64,000 nucleotides of DNA from Mycolicibacterium sp. 018/SC-01/001. GTDB taxonomy: Bacteria; Actinomycetota; Actinomycetes; Mycobacteriales; Mycobacteriaceae. The notes beneath the pieces were generated by a model. That model had not been told where the DNA came from and ran no database searches. It saw nothing but the letters and a program-made list of their open reading frames with translations. This document shows positions 27,144-38,142 of this stretch, one piece after another. Both the position numbers and the translations under genes were made by a program. Where the stretch lies: the NCBI RefSeq assembly GCF_007096635.1, contig NZ_VKAA01000005.1:1-64000 (forward strand), written 5' to 3'. The number at the start of each line of letters is the position of its first letter. The stretch's first letter is position 1.

Positions 27144-29498
27144 GTGGCGCTGGACAAGCATGTCGGTCGGGTGGGTGCGTTGGCTGTGGCGCTCGGTATC
27201 GGTTCGGCTGTGGTGGCCGTGCCGGCTGTGGCATGGGCGGAGCCCGATGCCGGCAGCACCGCAGCGGTCTCGCACGATTCGGGTGATTCGCCGCGGGAGC
27301 GCGGGCCGCTGGGTGGCAAACGAGCGCGTCCGGCGGCGACCGCGGACAGCGATGGGCCGGCGGCCACGCGCCGTTCGCAGCGCGACGGGCGCGTCGGGCG
27401 GACCCACTCCGCGGCAGAGCGCGATGCCCAGGACGGTCGCCCCGCCGTCCGACAGTCCGACGACGACGACTCGGTCGACGAGTCCGCGGGACAGCCGAAG
27501 ACCAGTGTCGGATCGGGCGGTCGAGGCCGAACTGCCACCGACGGTACCGAGCCGACAGCGTGGCGCATCCCGAACAGGAGCTCCTCGTCCGGGCCGACGA
27601 TGCTCGCGACGTTGTTCGCTCCCCGAACCAGCCCGGATCACACCGACGCACCCGCGACTCCCAGCAGCGACTCGCCCCTGATGTGGACGATGCTCGCCGC
27701 TGCGCGCCGGCAGTTCGGCGAACTGCGCGATGGCGCGGCGTCGGCTCAGACCACTCACAGCACGGCGACGTCGACCGCCAGCAGCACCGACGTGCCCGGC
27801 CTGGCGACCCAACCCGTCGTCATCGGCGCCGACGGCACGATCTATCAGGTCACCGTCGAGGCCAACGCGAACACCGGGATGCTCGCCGGTGGCACCCGTG
27901 TCAGCATCGTCGGACCCGACGGCACGACGCGCACGACCCGCACTCTCGTCGGCGGCCCGAGCGAGGGGTCGGACGCGGTCGCGCGTGAGGACGGCAGCCT
28001 GCTCATCACCACCTACAGCCGGCTGCTCAACCGCACCTTCGTGTCGGTGGTCAACCCCAACGGCCTGGTTCGGCAGGTCGGATCGGCCAGCGGAAACGTG
28101 CAGGCGCCCATCACGATCGCGCCCAACGGCACCGCCTACGTACAGACTCTGGTGAATCCCTCATTCGGGCTGGGCTACAAACTGATTCGCATTTCCGACC
28201 GCAACACCGTGCGGGTGTATTCGACGACGGTCTCCTCGTTTCCCCCCGCCGTCGCACCCGACGGCAGCGCCTACCTGGTCTCGCAGAACCTGTTCACCGA
28301 CAACGTCGTGCTGATGGCGATCGGGCCTGACGGGGCGCTGCGCAGGACGGCCCCGCGGTCCGATGCGCAGGTGGTGGGCCAGCCGGTGATCGGCACCGAC
28401 GGCCGCGCCTACTGGACGGTCGGCTACGACACCTCCGACAAAGAGCGCGTCGCCGACGTCTACACCTTCACGGGCAACAAAGCCACCATCCGGCACATCG
28501 ACGGCGACGTGTCCAACTACACCCTCGTCCCCTCCGGCGACGGTGTGTACATCCCGGTCGTCGACAACGTCACGGGGGCGACCGCCATCGCGCGCATCAG
28601 CGCAACCGCGATCGACCTGTCGGATTCGGTGAACGGTTATCTGGTCAGACCCATCGACGTCACTCCGGACGGCACGGTGTACGCGTCGTTGTACGACTAC
28701 GGCACCAAGACCTACAGCGTCGGTGTGTACCGGCCGGACGGCAGCGTCTCTGCGATCGACATCGACGGCGAGATCGTGCAGCCCGGTTACCCGCGGCCGC
28801 CGACCGAGAACTTCCCGACGACCAGCAGCGACAACACCGGTTACGTTGCCTACACCGCCGGCGGCCACACGTACGTCGTCGTGGTGTCGCCCGACGGCAC
28901 GATCGCCCGGACCGTGGCCCTTCCCGACGGGACGGCAGTCACCCGGCCGGTGACCTTCGACGCGGACGGGAACGCCTACCAGGTCGTCGAAACACCCGGT
29001 AGCACCGCCGGCAACAGCGTGTCGGTCGTCTCGCTGGCCACCGGCGCCGTGATCGCCACACGGCCGGGATCACTTGTCACAGGACATGATTCACTGCAGT
29101 TCGGCCCTGACGGCACCGGTTACCTCGTCACTGCCGAGACGTCCGGGTCGACGTATCACATCGTGTCCTTCGACAGCACCGGCGCAGTGCTCGCCAGCCT
29201 CGATGCCGGCGGGTTCCTCGCCCGTGACCGCGTCGACTACTGGGGCCAGGGGTACTTCAACGAACCCCTGACGTTCGGTCCCGACGGCACCGCATACGTC
29301 AGCTTGAGTGAGTTCCTCGGCCAGGCCGGGGGCGTCTACGCGCTGACCCCTGAAGGCGCGAGCAAGATCCTGTCCGACGACGAACCGGACACGAGCCTCA
29401 CAGCCGTCATCGTCAGCGACGCCGGCATCCCGTACGTCACGGTCACCCGGCAGGAGGGCGACAGGTACGTCAGTACCGTCACGGCGCTCACCGCGTGA
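27144..29498 (+). CDS. Secreted protein with low-complexity N-terminus and beta-propeller-like repeats
   Basis: 784 residues, starting with GTG after GGGGAGGG. Signal peptide: LAVALGIGSAVVAVPAVAWA, with probable cleavage after AWA. Residues about 35-215 are polar, disordered and rich in Ser, Asp, Arg and Thr. The rest has repeats built on PDGTxY / GxDGxAY units (IGADGTIYQVT, IAPNGTAYVQT, VTPDGTVYASLY, FGPDGTAYVSL), spaced about 40-60 residues, as in SMP-30/NHL-like propellers. The N-terminal style is common to large mycobacterial exported proteins. Function unknown. Its 3' end overlaps ipdC tail-to-tail by 11 bases. Confidence 0.75.
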   Translation: MALDKHVGRVGALAVALGIGSAVVAVPAVAWAEPDAGSTAAVSHDSGDSPRERGPLGGKRARPAATADSDGPAATRRSQRDGRVGRTHSAAERDAQDGRPAVRQSDDDDSVDESAGQPKTSVGSGGRGRTATDGTEPTAWRIPNRSSSSGPTMLATLFAPRTSPDHTDAPATPSSDSPLMWTMLAAARRQFGELRDGAASAQTTHSTATSTASSTDVPGLATQPVVIGADGTIYQVTVEANANTGMLAGGTRVSIVGPDGTTRTTRTLVGGPSEGSDAVAREDGSLLITTYSRLLNRTFVSVVNPNGLVRQVGSASGNVQAPITIAPNGTAYVQTLVNPSFGLGYKLIRISDRNTVRVYSTTVSSFPPAVAPDGSAYLVSQNLFTDNVVLMAIGPDGALRRTAPRSDAQVVGQPVIGTDGRAYWTVGYDTSDKERVADVYTFTGNKATIRHIDGDVSNYTLVPSGDGVYIPVVDNVTGATAIARISATAIDLSDSVNGYLVRPIDVTPDGTVYASLYDYGTKTYSVGVYRPDGSVSAIDIDGEIVQPGYPRPPTENFPTTSSDNTGYVAYTAGGHTYVVVVSPDGTIARTVALPDGTAVTRPVTFDADGNAYQVVETPGSTAGNSVSVVSLATGAVIATRPGSLVTGHDSLQFGPDGTGYLVTAETSGSTYHIVSFDSTGAVLASLDAGGFLARDRVDYWGQGYFNEPLTFGPDGTAYVSLSEFLGQAGGVYALTPEGASKILSDDEPDTSLTAVIVSDAGIPYVTVTRQEGDRYVSTVTALTA

Positions 29499-30561
29499 TG
29501 TAGCCGGTCGCCGACTGCAGGTGCGCGATCGCGTCGGCGACGATCGACGGGACCAACTCCGCACAGGACGGTAGGTCGTCGATGATCCCGGTGACCTGCC
29601 CGGAGGCCAGCACTCCCGCGTCGGTGTTGCCCTCCACCAGACCGGCTTTCAGCAGCATCGGGGTGTTGGCGGCCATCACCACCTGGGCCCAGGTCAGGTC
29701 CTTGCCGTGCCGCATCGCCATGCCGTCGCGCAGCATCGATCGCCACGTCATCCCGCTCATCTTCTTGAACTTCTGCGCATTGCCGACCGCGGCGGCGAGT
29801 CCGCGCACCGGCGATCCGCCCTCCAGCTTCTCGACCAAGCCCGTGCGCAGCACTCGGTGCGGCATGCCGTCGACACGCGTGGACACGACCGTCCCGTCCA
29901 GAGCGGCCTGCAGGTAGCGCTGCTTCACCGCGTCCGGCACGGTCGAGTCGGTGGTGAGCAGGAAACGGGTCCCCATCGCGACTCCGGCGGCGCCGTAGGA
30001 CAGCGCAGCGGCCAGGCCCCGGCCGTCGAAGAAGCCGCCCGCGGCGATCACCGGCATGCCGGTATCGGCGACGGCGTCGAGCACCGAGGGCAGCAGCAGC
30101 GTGGTCGCGATCGGACCGGTGTGGCCGCCACCCTCGCCGCCCTGCACGATCACCGCGTCGGCGCCCCAGCCCGCCACCTTCTTCGCGTGCTTGGCCAGCC
30201 CGACCGACGGAATCACCACCACGCCAGCATCTTTGAGCTTGGCGATCAGGTCGGGCTTCGGGGCCAGGGCGAAGGAGGCGACTTTGACTCCTTCGCTGAT
30301 CAGGAGGTCGACGCGATCGTTGGCGTCGCCGGCGTCGGCACGGATGTTGATGCCGAACGGTTTGTCGGTGGCCGCCTTGACCTTGGTGACCGCCGTCTTG
30401 AGCTCGTCGAGCGTCATCGTCGCCGAGGCCAGGATGCCGAGCCCGCCGGCGTTGGACGTCGCCGACACCAGCCGCGCCCCCGCGACCCAGCCCATCCCGG
30501 TCTGGACCACCGGGTGCTCGATGCCGACCAGTTCGGTCAGCGGGGTGCGCAACTGACTCAT
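29488..30561 (-). CDS. ipdC: Flavin-dependent oxidoreductase IpdC
   Basis: A 357-residue nitronate-monooxygenase-like TIM barrel binding FMN. Visible: PVVQTGMGWVAGARLVSATS, INIRADAG, VIVQGGEGGGHTG, IAAGGFFDGRGLAAALSYGA. In M. tuberculosis the counterpart Rv3553 (IpdC) acts in the HIP pathway, introducing unsaturation so that EchA20 can open ring D. It starts as ATGA over ipdB, so echA20, ipdA, ipdB and ipdC form one tightly coupled unit controlled from the KstR2 box at 32957. Confidence 0.9.
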   Translation of the reverse strand: MSQLRTPLTELVGIEHPVVQTGMGWVAGARLVSATSNAGGLGILASATMTLDELKTAVTKVKAATDKPFGINIRADAGDANDRVDLLISEGVKVASFALAPKPDLIAKLKDAGVVVIPSVGLAKHAKKVAGWGADAVIVQGGEGGGHTGPIATTLLLPSVLDAVADTGMPVIAAGGFFDGRGLAAALSYGAAGVAMGTRFLLTTDSTVPDAVKQRYLQAALDGTVVSTRVDGMPHRVLRTGLVEKLEGGSPVRGLAAAVGNAQKFKKMSGMTWRSMLRDGMAMRHGKDLTWAQVVMAANTPMLLKAGLVEGNTDAGVLASGQVTGIIDDLPSCAELVPSIVADAIAHLQSATGYITR

Positions 30562-31300
30562 TTGACTTCCTTGTCGCGCAGCGACTTCGGGTCGATCACC
30601 TCGCGCAGGATGCGCAGCTCGTCCTCGGTGGGGAGTCGGGTCGTGTCGGCCTCACCGAGGCCGTGCACCTCGAACGACGTGTTCTCGGCGACCTGGTCGG
30701 CCTCGATTCCGGGATGCAGCGAGAGTGCGCGCATCTGGTGATCGGGGCCGTTGAAGTCGAACACCCCCAGGTTGGTCACGACCCGGAAGACGTTGACGAA
30801 TCGGTAGGCGGGATTGTCAGGATCGATCTTGTCCCAGCCGATTCCGGAGACGATGTCGACGGACTCGCCGAAGACCCGTGTCGAGTGGTTGCCCACCCAG
30901 TAGCTGGTCGCGTGGTTGATCGTGTTGCCCGGCGCGCCGCGCACCCCGAACATCTGCCGCTTCGGGTGCTGCAGCGGACCGAAGGCCGACAGGTTCTGGT
31001 TGCCGTACCGGTCGATCTGGTTGGCGCCCATCACCACATGGCGACGACCCCAGGCCAGCGTCTCGAACACCCGACCGAATGGCATCCATCCCTCGATGGC
31101 GGCAGCCGCTCCGATGGCGGGGGTGTCGGCGATCAGCCGGGCCTCTCCATCGGTGAGCAGGATGTCGGGGGAGAACGTGAGGCGGGCCAGTCGCGCCCCG
31201 ATGGAGACGATCGTGGTCATCGGGCTGACCATGATCTCGCCTGCGTCGCGGAACAATTCGGCGCATGCGACGGCGCAGACTTCTGCGCGGGTTGCCGAGA

Positions 31301-31304
<4 letters not shown>
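30558..31304 (-). CDS. ipdB: COCHEA-CoA hydrolase beta subunit IpdB
   Basis: 248 residues, CoA-transferase-like fold. Start GTG 31304 is chosen because it overlaps the ipdA stop as GTGA and gives SATRAEVCAVACAELFRDAG, the usual N-terminus; a longer frame would lie within ipdA. Conserved segments include DGEARLIADTPAIG and VVMGANQIDRYGNQNLSAFG. IpdA and IpdB form a heteromer that hydrolytically opens the last carbon ring (ring C) of steroids, although the fold is that of CoA transferases. Confidence 0.92.
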
Positions 31305-32175
<871 letters not shown>

Positions 32176-32179
<4 letters not shown>

Positions 32180-32931
32180 TTCGACCCCTTGTCTGTCCCC
32201 GCGAACGCATCCCGGTGTTCGTCGGACACACCGGCGAGGTTGAGCTCGAAGGTGAAACCCTGCTCCATCCGGTAACGGGCGGTGACCGGTTGCACGTCGA
32301 TGAAGTTCAGCGCTTCCTTGGCCGCGCGGATGACCCGGGTGTCCTTGGCGGCGATGTCACGGGCCACGCGGAGAGCGGCCTCGTCGAGGTCGGCACGGGG
32401 GACGACTTCGTGCACCGAACCGAAGTGGTGCAATGTGTTCGCGTCGACAGTGGCGGCGGTGAAGAAGAGTCGACGCATCATGTGTTGGGGCACAAGGCGG
32501 GACAGGTGGGTGGCCGCGCCGAGTGCGCCGCGCTCGACCTCCGGCAGGCCGAACTTCGCGTCGTCGGAAGCGACGATGACGTCGGCGTTGCCGACCAGGC
32601 CGATACCGCCACCGACACAGAAGCCGTTGACGGCGGCCACCACCGGCACCGCGCACTCGTACACGGCCCGGAATGCCTCGTAGCACCCGCGATTGGCGTC
32701 GATGAGCGCGGTGAAGCCTTCGGTGTTCTGCATCTCCTTGATGTCGACGCCGGCGTTGAAGCCGCGGCCCTCGGCCCGGAGGATCACCACGTGGGTGCTC
32801 CGGTCGCGGCCGGCCGCGGTGATCGCGTCGGCGAGTTCGAACCAGCCGCGCGACGGAATCGCGTTGACGGGCGGGTAATCGACGGTCACCGAGACGATCC
32901 CCGGCTCCACCGTCGCGGTGGTGATCGGCAT
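32176..32931 (-). CDS. echA20: HIEC-CoA hydrolase EchA20
   Basis: A 251-residue crotonase-fold enzyme. Oxyanion-hole segments: LRAEGRGFNAGVDIKEM and NGFCVGGGIGLVGNADVIVA. ATG 32931 is preferred over a TTG six bases earlier because AGGAG precedes it at the right distance. EchA20 opens ring D of the HIP-derived CoA ester by a retro-Claisen-type hydrolysis in M. tuberculosis. First gene of the leftward coupled set echA20-ipdA-ipdB-ipdC, divergent from an SDR gene around a KstR2 box. Confidence 0.92.
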
Positions 32932-32956
32932 GCGCAACTCCTGGGGTGGCTACCTA

Positions 32957-32970
32957 AGCAAGCACTTGCT
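32957..32970. promoter_or_regulatory. KstR2 operator between echA20 and the SDR gene
   Basis: AGCAAGCACTTGCT fits AnCAAGnnCTTGnT exactly and is itself nearly a perfect palindrome. It lies in the 54-base divergent gap between echA20 (start 32931) and the SDR gene (start 32986), so it can repress both directions. Confidence 0.9.
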
Positions 32971-32985
32971 TGGTACGCTAGCACA

Positions 32986-33768
32986 GTGACTGACGCCGCC
33001 GACAGCGCCATCGACCTCGCCCTCACCGGTCGCGTCGTACTCGTCACGGGCGGAGTACGCGGCGTCGGGGCGGGCATCAGCAGGGTGTTCGCCGCTCAGG
33101 GCGCGACCGTGGTGACCTGCGCCCGCCGTCCGGTGGACGGCTTCGCGTTCGAGTTCCGGGCCTGCGACATCCGCGACGACGACGCGGTGGCTGGGCTCGT
33201 CGACGGCATCGTCACCGACCACGGCCGGCTCGATGTCGTGGTCAACAACGCCGGCGGCTCGCCGTACGTACCGGCTGCCGAGGCGTCGGCGACATTCAGC
33301 CGCAAGATCATCGAGCTCAACCTGCTGGGGGCTCTCTCGGTGTCCACCCACGCCAATGCCGTGATGCAGCAGCAGGACTCGGGCGGTGTGATCGTGAACG
33401 TGTCCAGTGTCAGCGGACGGCGCCCCACACCGGGCACCGTGGCCTACGGCGCCGCCAAGGCAGGTGTCGAGAGCATCACCAGCACGCTGGCGGTCGAGTG
33501 GGCGCCCAAGGTGCGGGTGAATTCCGTGGTCGTCGGCATGGTCGAGACCGAACAGGCCGATCTCTTCTACGGCGACGCCGACTCCATCGCCGCGATCTCC
33601 CGCAACGTCCCCCTGGGCAGGCTCGCCCGGCCGGAGGACGTGGGGTGGGCCGTGGCCTTTCTCGCCTCGCCGGCGGCCTCCTACATCAGTGGGGCGTCGC
33701 TGGAGGTGCACGGTGGCGGCGAGCCACCGCACTATCTGTCCACCACGACCGCCGACATCAAAAGGTAG
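32986..33768 (+). CDS. Short-chain dehydrogenase (Rv3549c-like)
   Basis: 260 residues. GTG at 32986 follows the KstR2 box by 15 bases; a longer frame would run back through echA20. SDR motifs: VLVTGGVRGVGAGISRVF, DVVVNNAGGSPYV, catalytic Ser in VNVSSVSG, and AYGAAKAGVES (YxxxK). The counterpart Rv3549c is in the KstR2 regulon but has no firmly assigned substrate. Followed closely by a second SDR gene, so it likely oxidises or reduces a hydroxyl of a ring C/D intermediate. Confidence 0.85.
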   Translation: MTDAADSAIDLALTGRVVLVTGGVRGVGAGISRVFAAQGATVVTCARRPVDGFAFEFRACDIRDDDAVAGLVDGIVTDHGRLDVVVNNAGGSPYVPAAEASATFSRKIIELNLLGALSVSTHANAVMQQQDSGGVIVNVSSVSGRRPTPGTVAYGAAKAGVESITSTLAVEWAPKVRVNSVVVGMVETEQADLFYGDADSIAAISRNVPLGRLARPEDVGWAVAFLASPAASYISGASLEVHGGGEPPHYLSTTTADIKR

Positions 33769-33782
33769 AGGAGACAACGACG

Positions 33783-34688
33783 ATGGGATTGCTCGACGGC
33801 CGCGTGGTCATCGTGACGGGTGCGGGTGGCGGTATCGGTCGCGCGCACGCGCTGGCGTTCGCCGCCGAAGGGGCCCGGGTCGTCGTCAACGACATCGGTG
33901 TCGGCCTGGACGGTTCGCCGGCCGGTGGCGGTAGCGCCGCGCAGTCCGTCGTCGACGAGATCGTCTCTGCCGGAGGGGAAGCCGTCACCAGCGGTGCCAA
34001 TGTCGCCGACTGGACACAGGCGGAGGGGTTGATCCAGACTGCCGTCGACGCCTTCGGCGGGCTCGACGTGCTCGTCAACAACGCCGGAATCGTGCGCGAC
34101 CGAATGTTCGCCAACACCAGTGAAGAGGAGTTCGACGCCGTCACCGCGGTGCACCTCAAGGGCCATTTCGCCACGATGAGGCACGCCGCCGCCTACTGGC
34201 GCGCGAAGTCCAAAGCCGGTGAAGCCGTCGACGCCCGCATCGTCAACACCAGCTCGGGTGCCGGTCTGCAGGGCAGCGTCGGCCAGGCGAATTACAGCGC
34301 CGCGAAGGCGGGTATCGCGGCGCTGACCCTGGTCGCGTCCGCCGAGATGGGCCGTTACGGCGTGACGGTCAACGCGATCGCGCCGTCGGCGCGCACCCGG
34401 ATGACCGAGACGGTGTTCGCGGACATGATGGCCACGCAGGGACGGGATTTCGATGCGATGGCACCGGAGAACATCTCGCCGCTCGTGGTGTGGTTGGGCA
34501 GTGCGGAATCTCGCGACATCACCGGAAAGATGTTCGAGGTGGAAGGCGGCAAGATCCGCGTCGCCGAGGGGTGGGCGCACGGCCCGGAGATCGACAAGGG
34601 TGCCCGATGGGACCCGGCCGAACTCGGCCCGGTGGTCGCCGATCTGCTGGCCAAGTCCCGGCCTCCGGTGCCGGTGTACGGGGCCTGA
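33783..34688 (+). CDS. Short-chain dehydrogenase (Rv3548c-like)
   Basis: 301 residues. ATG at 33783 follows AGAGGAGAC. Motifs: VVIVTGAGGGIGRAHALAFA, DVLVNNAGIVRD, NTSSGAGL and NYSAAKAGIAAL. The N-terminal domain resembles the dehydrogenase part of peroxisomal multifunctional enzymes. Matches Rv3548c by place and length. Its stop is one base from the stop of ddn on the other strand. Substrate in steroid catabolism unknown. Confidence 0.85.
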   Translation: MGLLDGRVVIVTGAGGGIGRAHALAFAAEGARVVVNDIGVGLDGSPAGGGSAAQSVVDEIVSAGGEAVTSGANVADWTQAEGLIQTAVDAFGGLDVLVNNAGIVRDRMFANTSEEEFDAVTAVHLKGHFATMRHAAAYWRAKSKAGEAVDARIVNTSSGAGLQGSVGQANYSAAKAGIAALTLVASAEMGRYGVTVNAIAPSARTRMTETVFADMMATQGRDFDAMAPENISPLVVWLGSAESRDITGKMFEVEGGKIRVAEGWAHGPEIDKGARWDPAELGPVVADLLAKSRPPVPVYGA

Positions 34689-34689
34689 A

Positions 34690-35169
34690 TCAGGCGGGGT
34701 CGCAGATGACGATCGGAATCTTGCGATCCGTGTAGGACCGGTAGTTCTGGAAGTCGGGATACATGGCGTCGAGCTTGGGCCAGTATTCGTCGCGTTCCGC
34801 GTCGGTGGCGTCGCGGGCCACCAATTGCAGTGTCTCCCTTTTGGTCTGGAAGGTGATCTGCGGATTGGCTCGCAGGTTCAGGTACCACATGGGATTGGTG
34901 GCCCGACCGCCTTGCGAGGCGACGAGCACGATGCGCCGGCCCTCCTGGAGGAACAGCAGGGGACTGTCCCTGGCCTCGCCGGATTTGCGGCCGATCGTGG
35001 TCAGGATGCCGACCTCGGCGCCGCGCAGGAACTTGTTGCCGAGCCGGCCGCCCGACTTCTTGAACAGCCATGTGTTGGCTTTCGACATCCACTTGATCGC
35101 GGTGCCGACCTTGGCCGAGTTGAGGCTTTCGATCTGCTTGGGGCTCAGAGGGCGAGGCGGACTGGCCAT
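34690..35169 (-). CDS. ddn: Deazaflavin (F420)-dependent nitroreductase
   Basis: 159 residues of the split beta-barrel DDN family (PF04075): LLFLQEGRRIVLVASQGG, PMWYLNLRANPQITFQ and the C-terminal YPDFQNYRSYTDRKIPIVIC. Gene order after fadA5 matches Rv3547, the enzyme that activates nitroimidazole drugs and normally reduces quinones with F420H2. The N-terminal amphipathic stretch is present. Third gene of the fadA5 unit, 9 bases behind the NTF2-like gene. Confidence 0.88.
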   Translation of the reverse strand: MASPPRPLSPKQIESLNSAKVGTAIKWMSKANTWLFKKSGGRLGNKFLRGAEVGILTTIGRKSGEARDSPLLFLQEGRRIVLVASQGGRATNPMWYLNLRANPQITFQTKRETLQLVARDATDAERDEYWPKLDAMYPDFQNYRSYTDRKIPIVICDPA

Positions 35170-35178
35170 GGCTGCACC

Positions 35179-35567
35179 CTATCTCGTCAGGAAGGGACGG
35201 ATCGAGGCGTCGATGTGGTGGATCTGCGCGCGTCCGGTCGGGTCGTCGGCGGGAATGAGGAACGTCTCGTCGATGCGGGCGCCGACGCTGCGGCCACCCA
35301 GTTTCGGTTTCGTCGAGAGCTCGAAGCGCGCCCGAACGGTGTCGCCGTCGATCGTGAACTCCGGCGTCGAGACCTTCTCGATCACCCGGTACTGCAGCCC
35401 TCGATCGAGACTGCGGCGCAGATGGTTTCCCGAGAAGCCGGTCTTGAGTCCGACCTCGATGCGGGTGCACCCGGGAGCGAAGGGCACGTCGTCGGCCTGA
35501 TGGCTCGCCAGCGCACTGATGTACGCCTGCGCGGCGGCGATCCGCTCCGCGTCCGGAACAGCGGCCA

Positions 35568-35568
<1 letters not shown>
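35179..35568 (-). CDS. NTF2/SnoaL-like small protein between fadA5 and ddn
   Basis: 129 residues; ATG overlaps the fadA5 TGA by one base. The sequence starts with an amphipathic helix (ERIAAAQAYISALASHQADD) followed by strands with VPFAPGCTRIEVGLKTG and FLIPADDPTGRAQIHHIDAS, a plan typical of NTF2-like pockets and of DUF8021. To my knowledge M. tuberculosis has no gene between fadA5 and ddn. Coupling to fadA5 suggests a KstR-controlled role with a steroid ligand, perhaps an isomerase or hydratase, but no catalytic residue is recognised. Confidence 0.65.
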
Positions 35569-36740
<1,172 letters not shown>

Positions 36741-36741
36741 C

Positions 36742-36755
36742 TAGAACACGTTTCA
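36742..36755. promoter_or_regulatory. KstR operator, fadA5 side
   Basis: TAGAACACGTTTCA matches the KstR consensus TnnAACnnGTTnnA at every fixed position. It lies 11 bases upstream of the fadA5 start codon, suited to repression of the fadA5 transcript in the absence of steroid-CoA. Confidence 0.88.
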
Positions 36756-36820
36756 TTACTCTGACAAGCAGCGATGGCGCTGTGCCTTTTATCTGCGGTA
36801 GAGGCATGTTTTACTGGCAC

Positions 36821-36834
36821 TAGAACACGTTGCA
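36821..36834. promoter_or_regulatory. KstR operator, cyp125 side
   Basis: TAGAACACGTTGCA also matches TnnAACnnGTTnnA, 19 bases before the cyp125 ATG. The two boxes share the core CTAGAACACGTT and are 79 bases apart, one for each divergent gene. Confidence 0.88.
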
Positions 36835-36852
36835 ATTGAGGAGTGCTTCCCT

Positions 36853-38115
36853 ATGCCAGGCCCCAACACTTGCCCGATCAGCCCCCACTTCGACTTCCTC
36901 GACGCGAGCCTGAATCTGGAGCGTCTGCCCGTCGAGGAGCTGGCCGAGCTCCGCAAGTCCGAGCCCGTCCACTGGGTCGACATCCCGGGTGGCACCGGTG
37001 GGTTCGGTGACAAAGGTTACTGGCTCGTCACCAAGCACGCCGACGTCAAGGAGGTGTCCAAGCGCAACGACATCTACGGCAGCTCGCCCGACGGCGCGAT
37101 CCCGACCTGGCCCGCGGACATGACGCGGGATGCGATCGATCTGCAGAAGGCCGTCCTGCTGAACATGGATGCGCCCCAGCACACCCGGTTGCGCAAGATC
37201 ATCTCCCGCGGCTTCACCCCCCGTGCCATCGGTCGGCTCGAGGACGAGTTGCGGTTCCGCGCGCAGAAGATCGCCGAGTCGGCCAAGGCCGCCGGCACCG
37301 GTGATTTCGTCGAGCAGGTGTCCTGCGAACTGCCGCTGCAGGCGATCGCCGAGTTGCTCGGCGTGCCTCAGGACGATCGCGACAAGATCTTCCGCTGGTC
37401 CAACGAGATGACCGCGGGCGAGGACCCGGAGTACGCCGACGTCGATCCCGCGATGTCGTCGTTCGAACTCATCACCTACGCGATGAAGATGGCCGAGGAG
37501 CGAGCCAAGAACCCGACCGAGGACATCGTCACCAAACTCATCCAGGCCGACTTCGACGGTGAGAAGCTCTCCGATGACGAGTTCGGCTTCTTCGTGGTGA
37601 TGCTCGCGGTGGCCGGCAACGAGACCACGCGCAACTCCATCACCCACGGCATGATCGCGTTCTCGCAGAACCCCGAGCAGTGGGAGCTGTACAAGAAGGA
37701 TCGCCCGGAGAGCGCCGCCGACGAGATCGTCCGGTGGGCGACCCCGGTGTCGGCGTTCCAGCGCACCGCGCTCGTGGACACCGAACTGGGCGGCGTCTCG
37801 ATCAAGAAGGGCGAGCGGGTGGTGATGTCCTACCGCTCGGCCAACTTCGACGAGGACGTCTTCACCGAACCGCACCGGTTCGACATCATGCGCACCCCCA
37901 ATCCGCATGTCGGATTCGGCGGCACAGGGGCGCACTACTGTATCGGTGCGAACCTTGCCAAGATGACCATCAACCTGATCTTCAACGCCGTCGCGGACCA
38001 CATGCCGGACCTGACACCGATCGGTGAGCCGGAGCGGTTGAAGTCGGGCTGGCTCAACGGCATCAAGCACTGGCAGGTCGACTACACCGGGCAGGGTTGT
38101 CCGGTCAAGCTCTGA
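36853..38115 (+). CDS. cyp125: Steroid C26-monooxygenase, cytochrome P450 125
   Basis: 420 residues. I-helix VMLAVAGNETTRNSI, ExxR in DEIVRW, and heme-Cys motif FGGTGAHYCIGANLAK. CYP125 oxidises the terminal methyl of the cholesterol side chain to start its beta-oxidation. The ATG at 36853 follows GAGGAG. Divergent from fadA5, and first of the run cyp125-fadE28-fadE29-chsH2-chsH1-ltp2, the same order as Rv3545c-Rv3540c. Confidence 0.95.
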   Translation: MPGPNTCPISPHFDFLDASLNLERLPVEELAELRKSEPVHWVDIPGGTGGFGDKGYWLVTKHADVKEVSKRNDIYGSSPDGAIPTWPADMTRDAIDLQKAVLLNMDAPQHTRLRKIISRGFTPRAIGRLEDELRFRAQKIAESAKAAGTGDFVEQVSCELPLQAIAELLGVPQDDRDKIFRWSNEMTAGEDPEYADVDPAMSSFELITYAMKMAEERAKNPTEDIVTKLIQADFDGEKLSDDEFGFFVVMLAVAGNETTRNSITHGMIAFSQNPEQWELYKKDRPESAADEIVRWATPVSAFQRTALVDTELGGVSIKKGERVVMSYRSANFDEDVFTEPHRFDIMRTPNPHVGFGGTGAHYCIGANLAKMTINLIFNAVADHMPDLTPIGEPERLKSGWLNGIKHWQVDYTGQGCPVKL

Positions 38116-38142
38116 GGCAGACGAAGACTCGAGGAGACGTCG

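Noticed and set aside
34680..34700. Short perfect palindrome GCCTGAATCAGGC at the junction of the convergent SDR and ddn stop codons, as a terminator.
   Set aside because: Arms are 6 bases with a 1-base centre, leaving at best a 4-base stem with a 5-base loop and no T-run; it arises from two facing stop codons.
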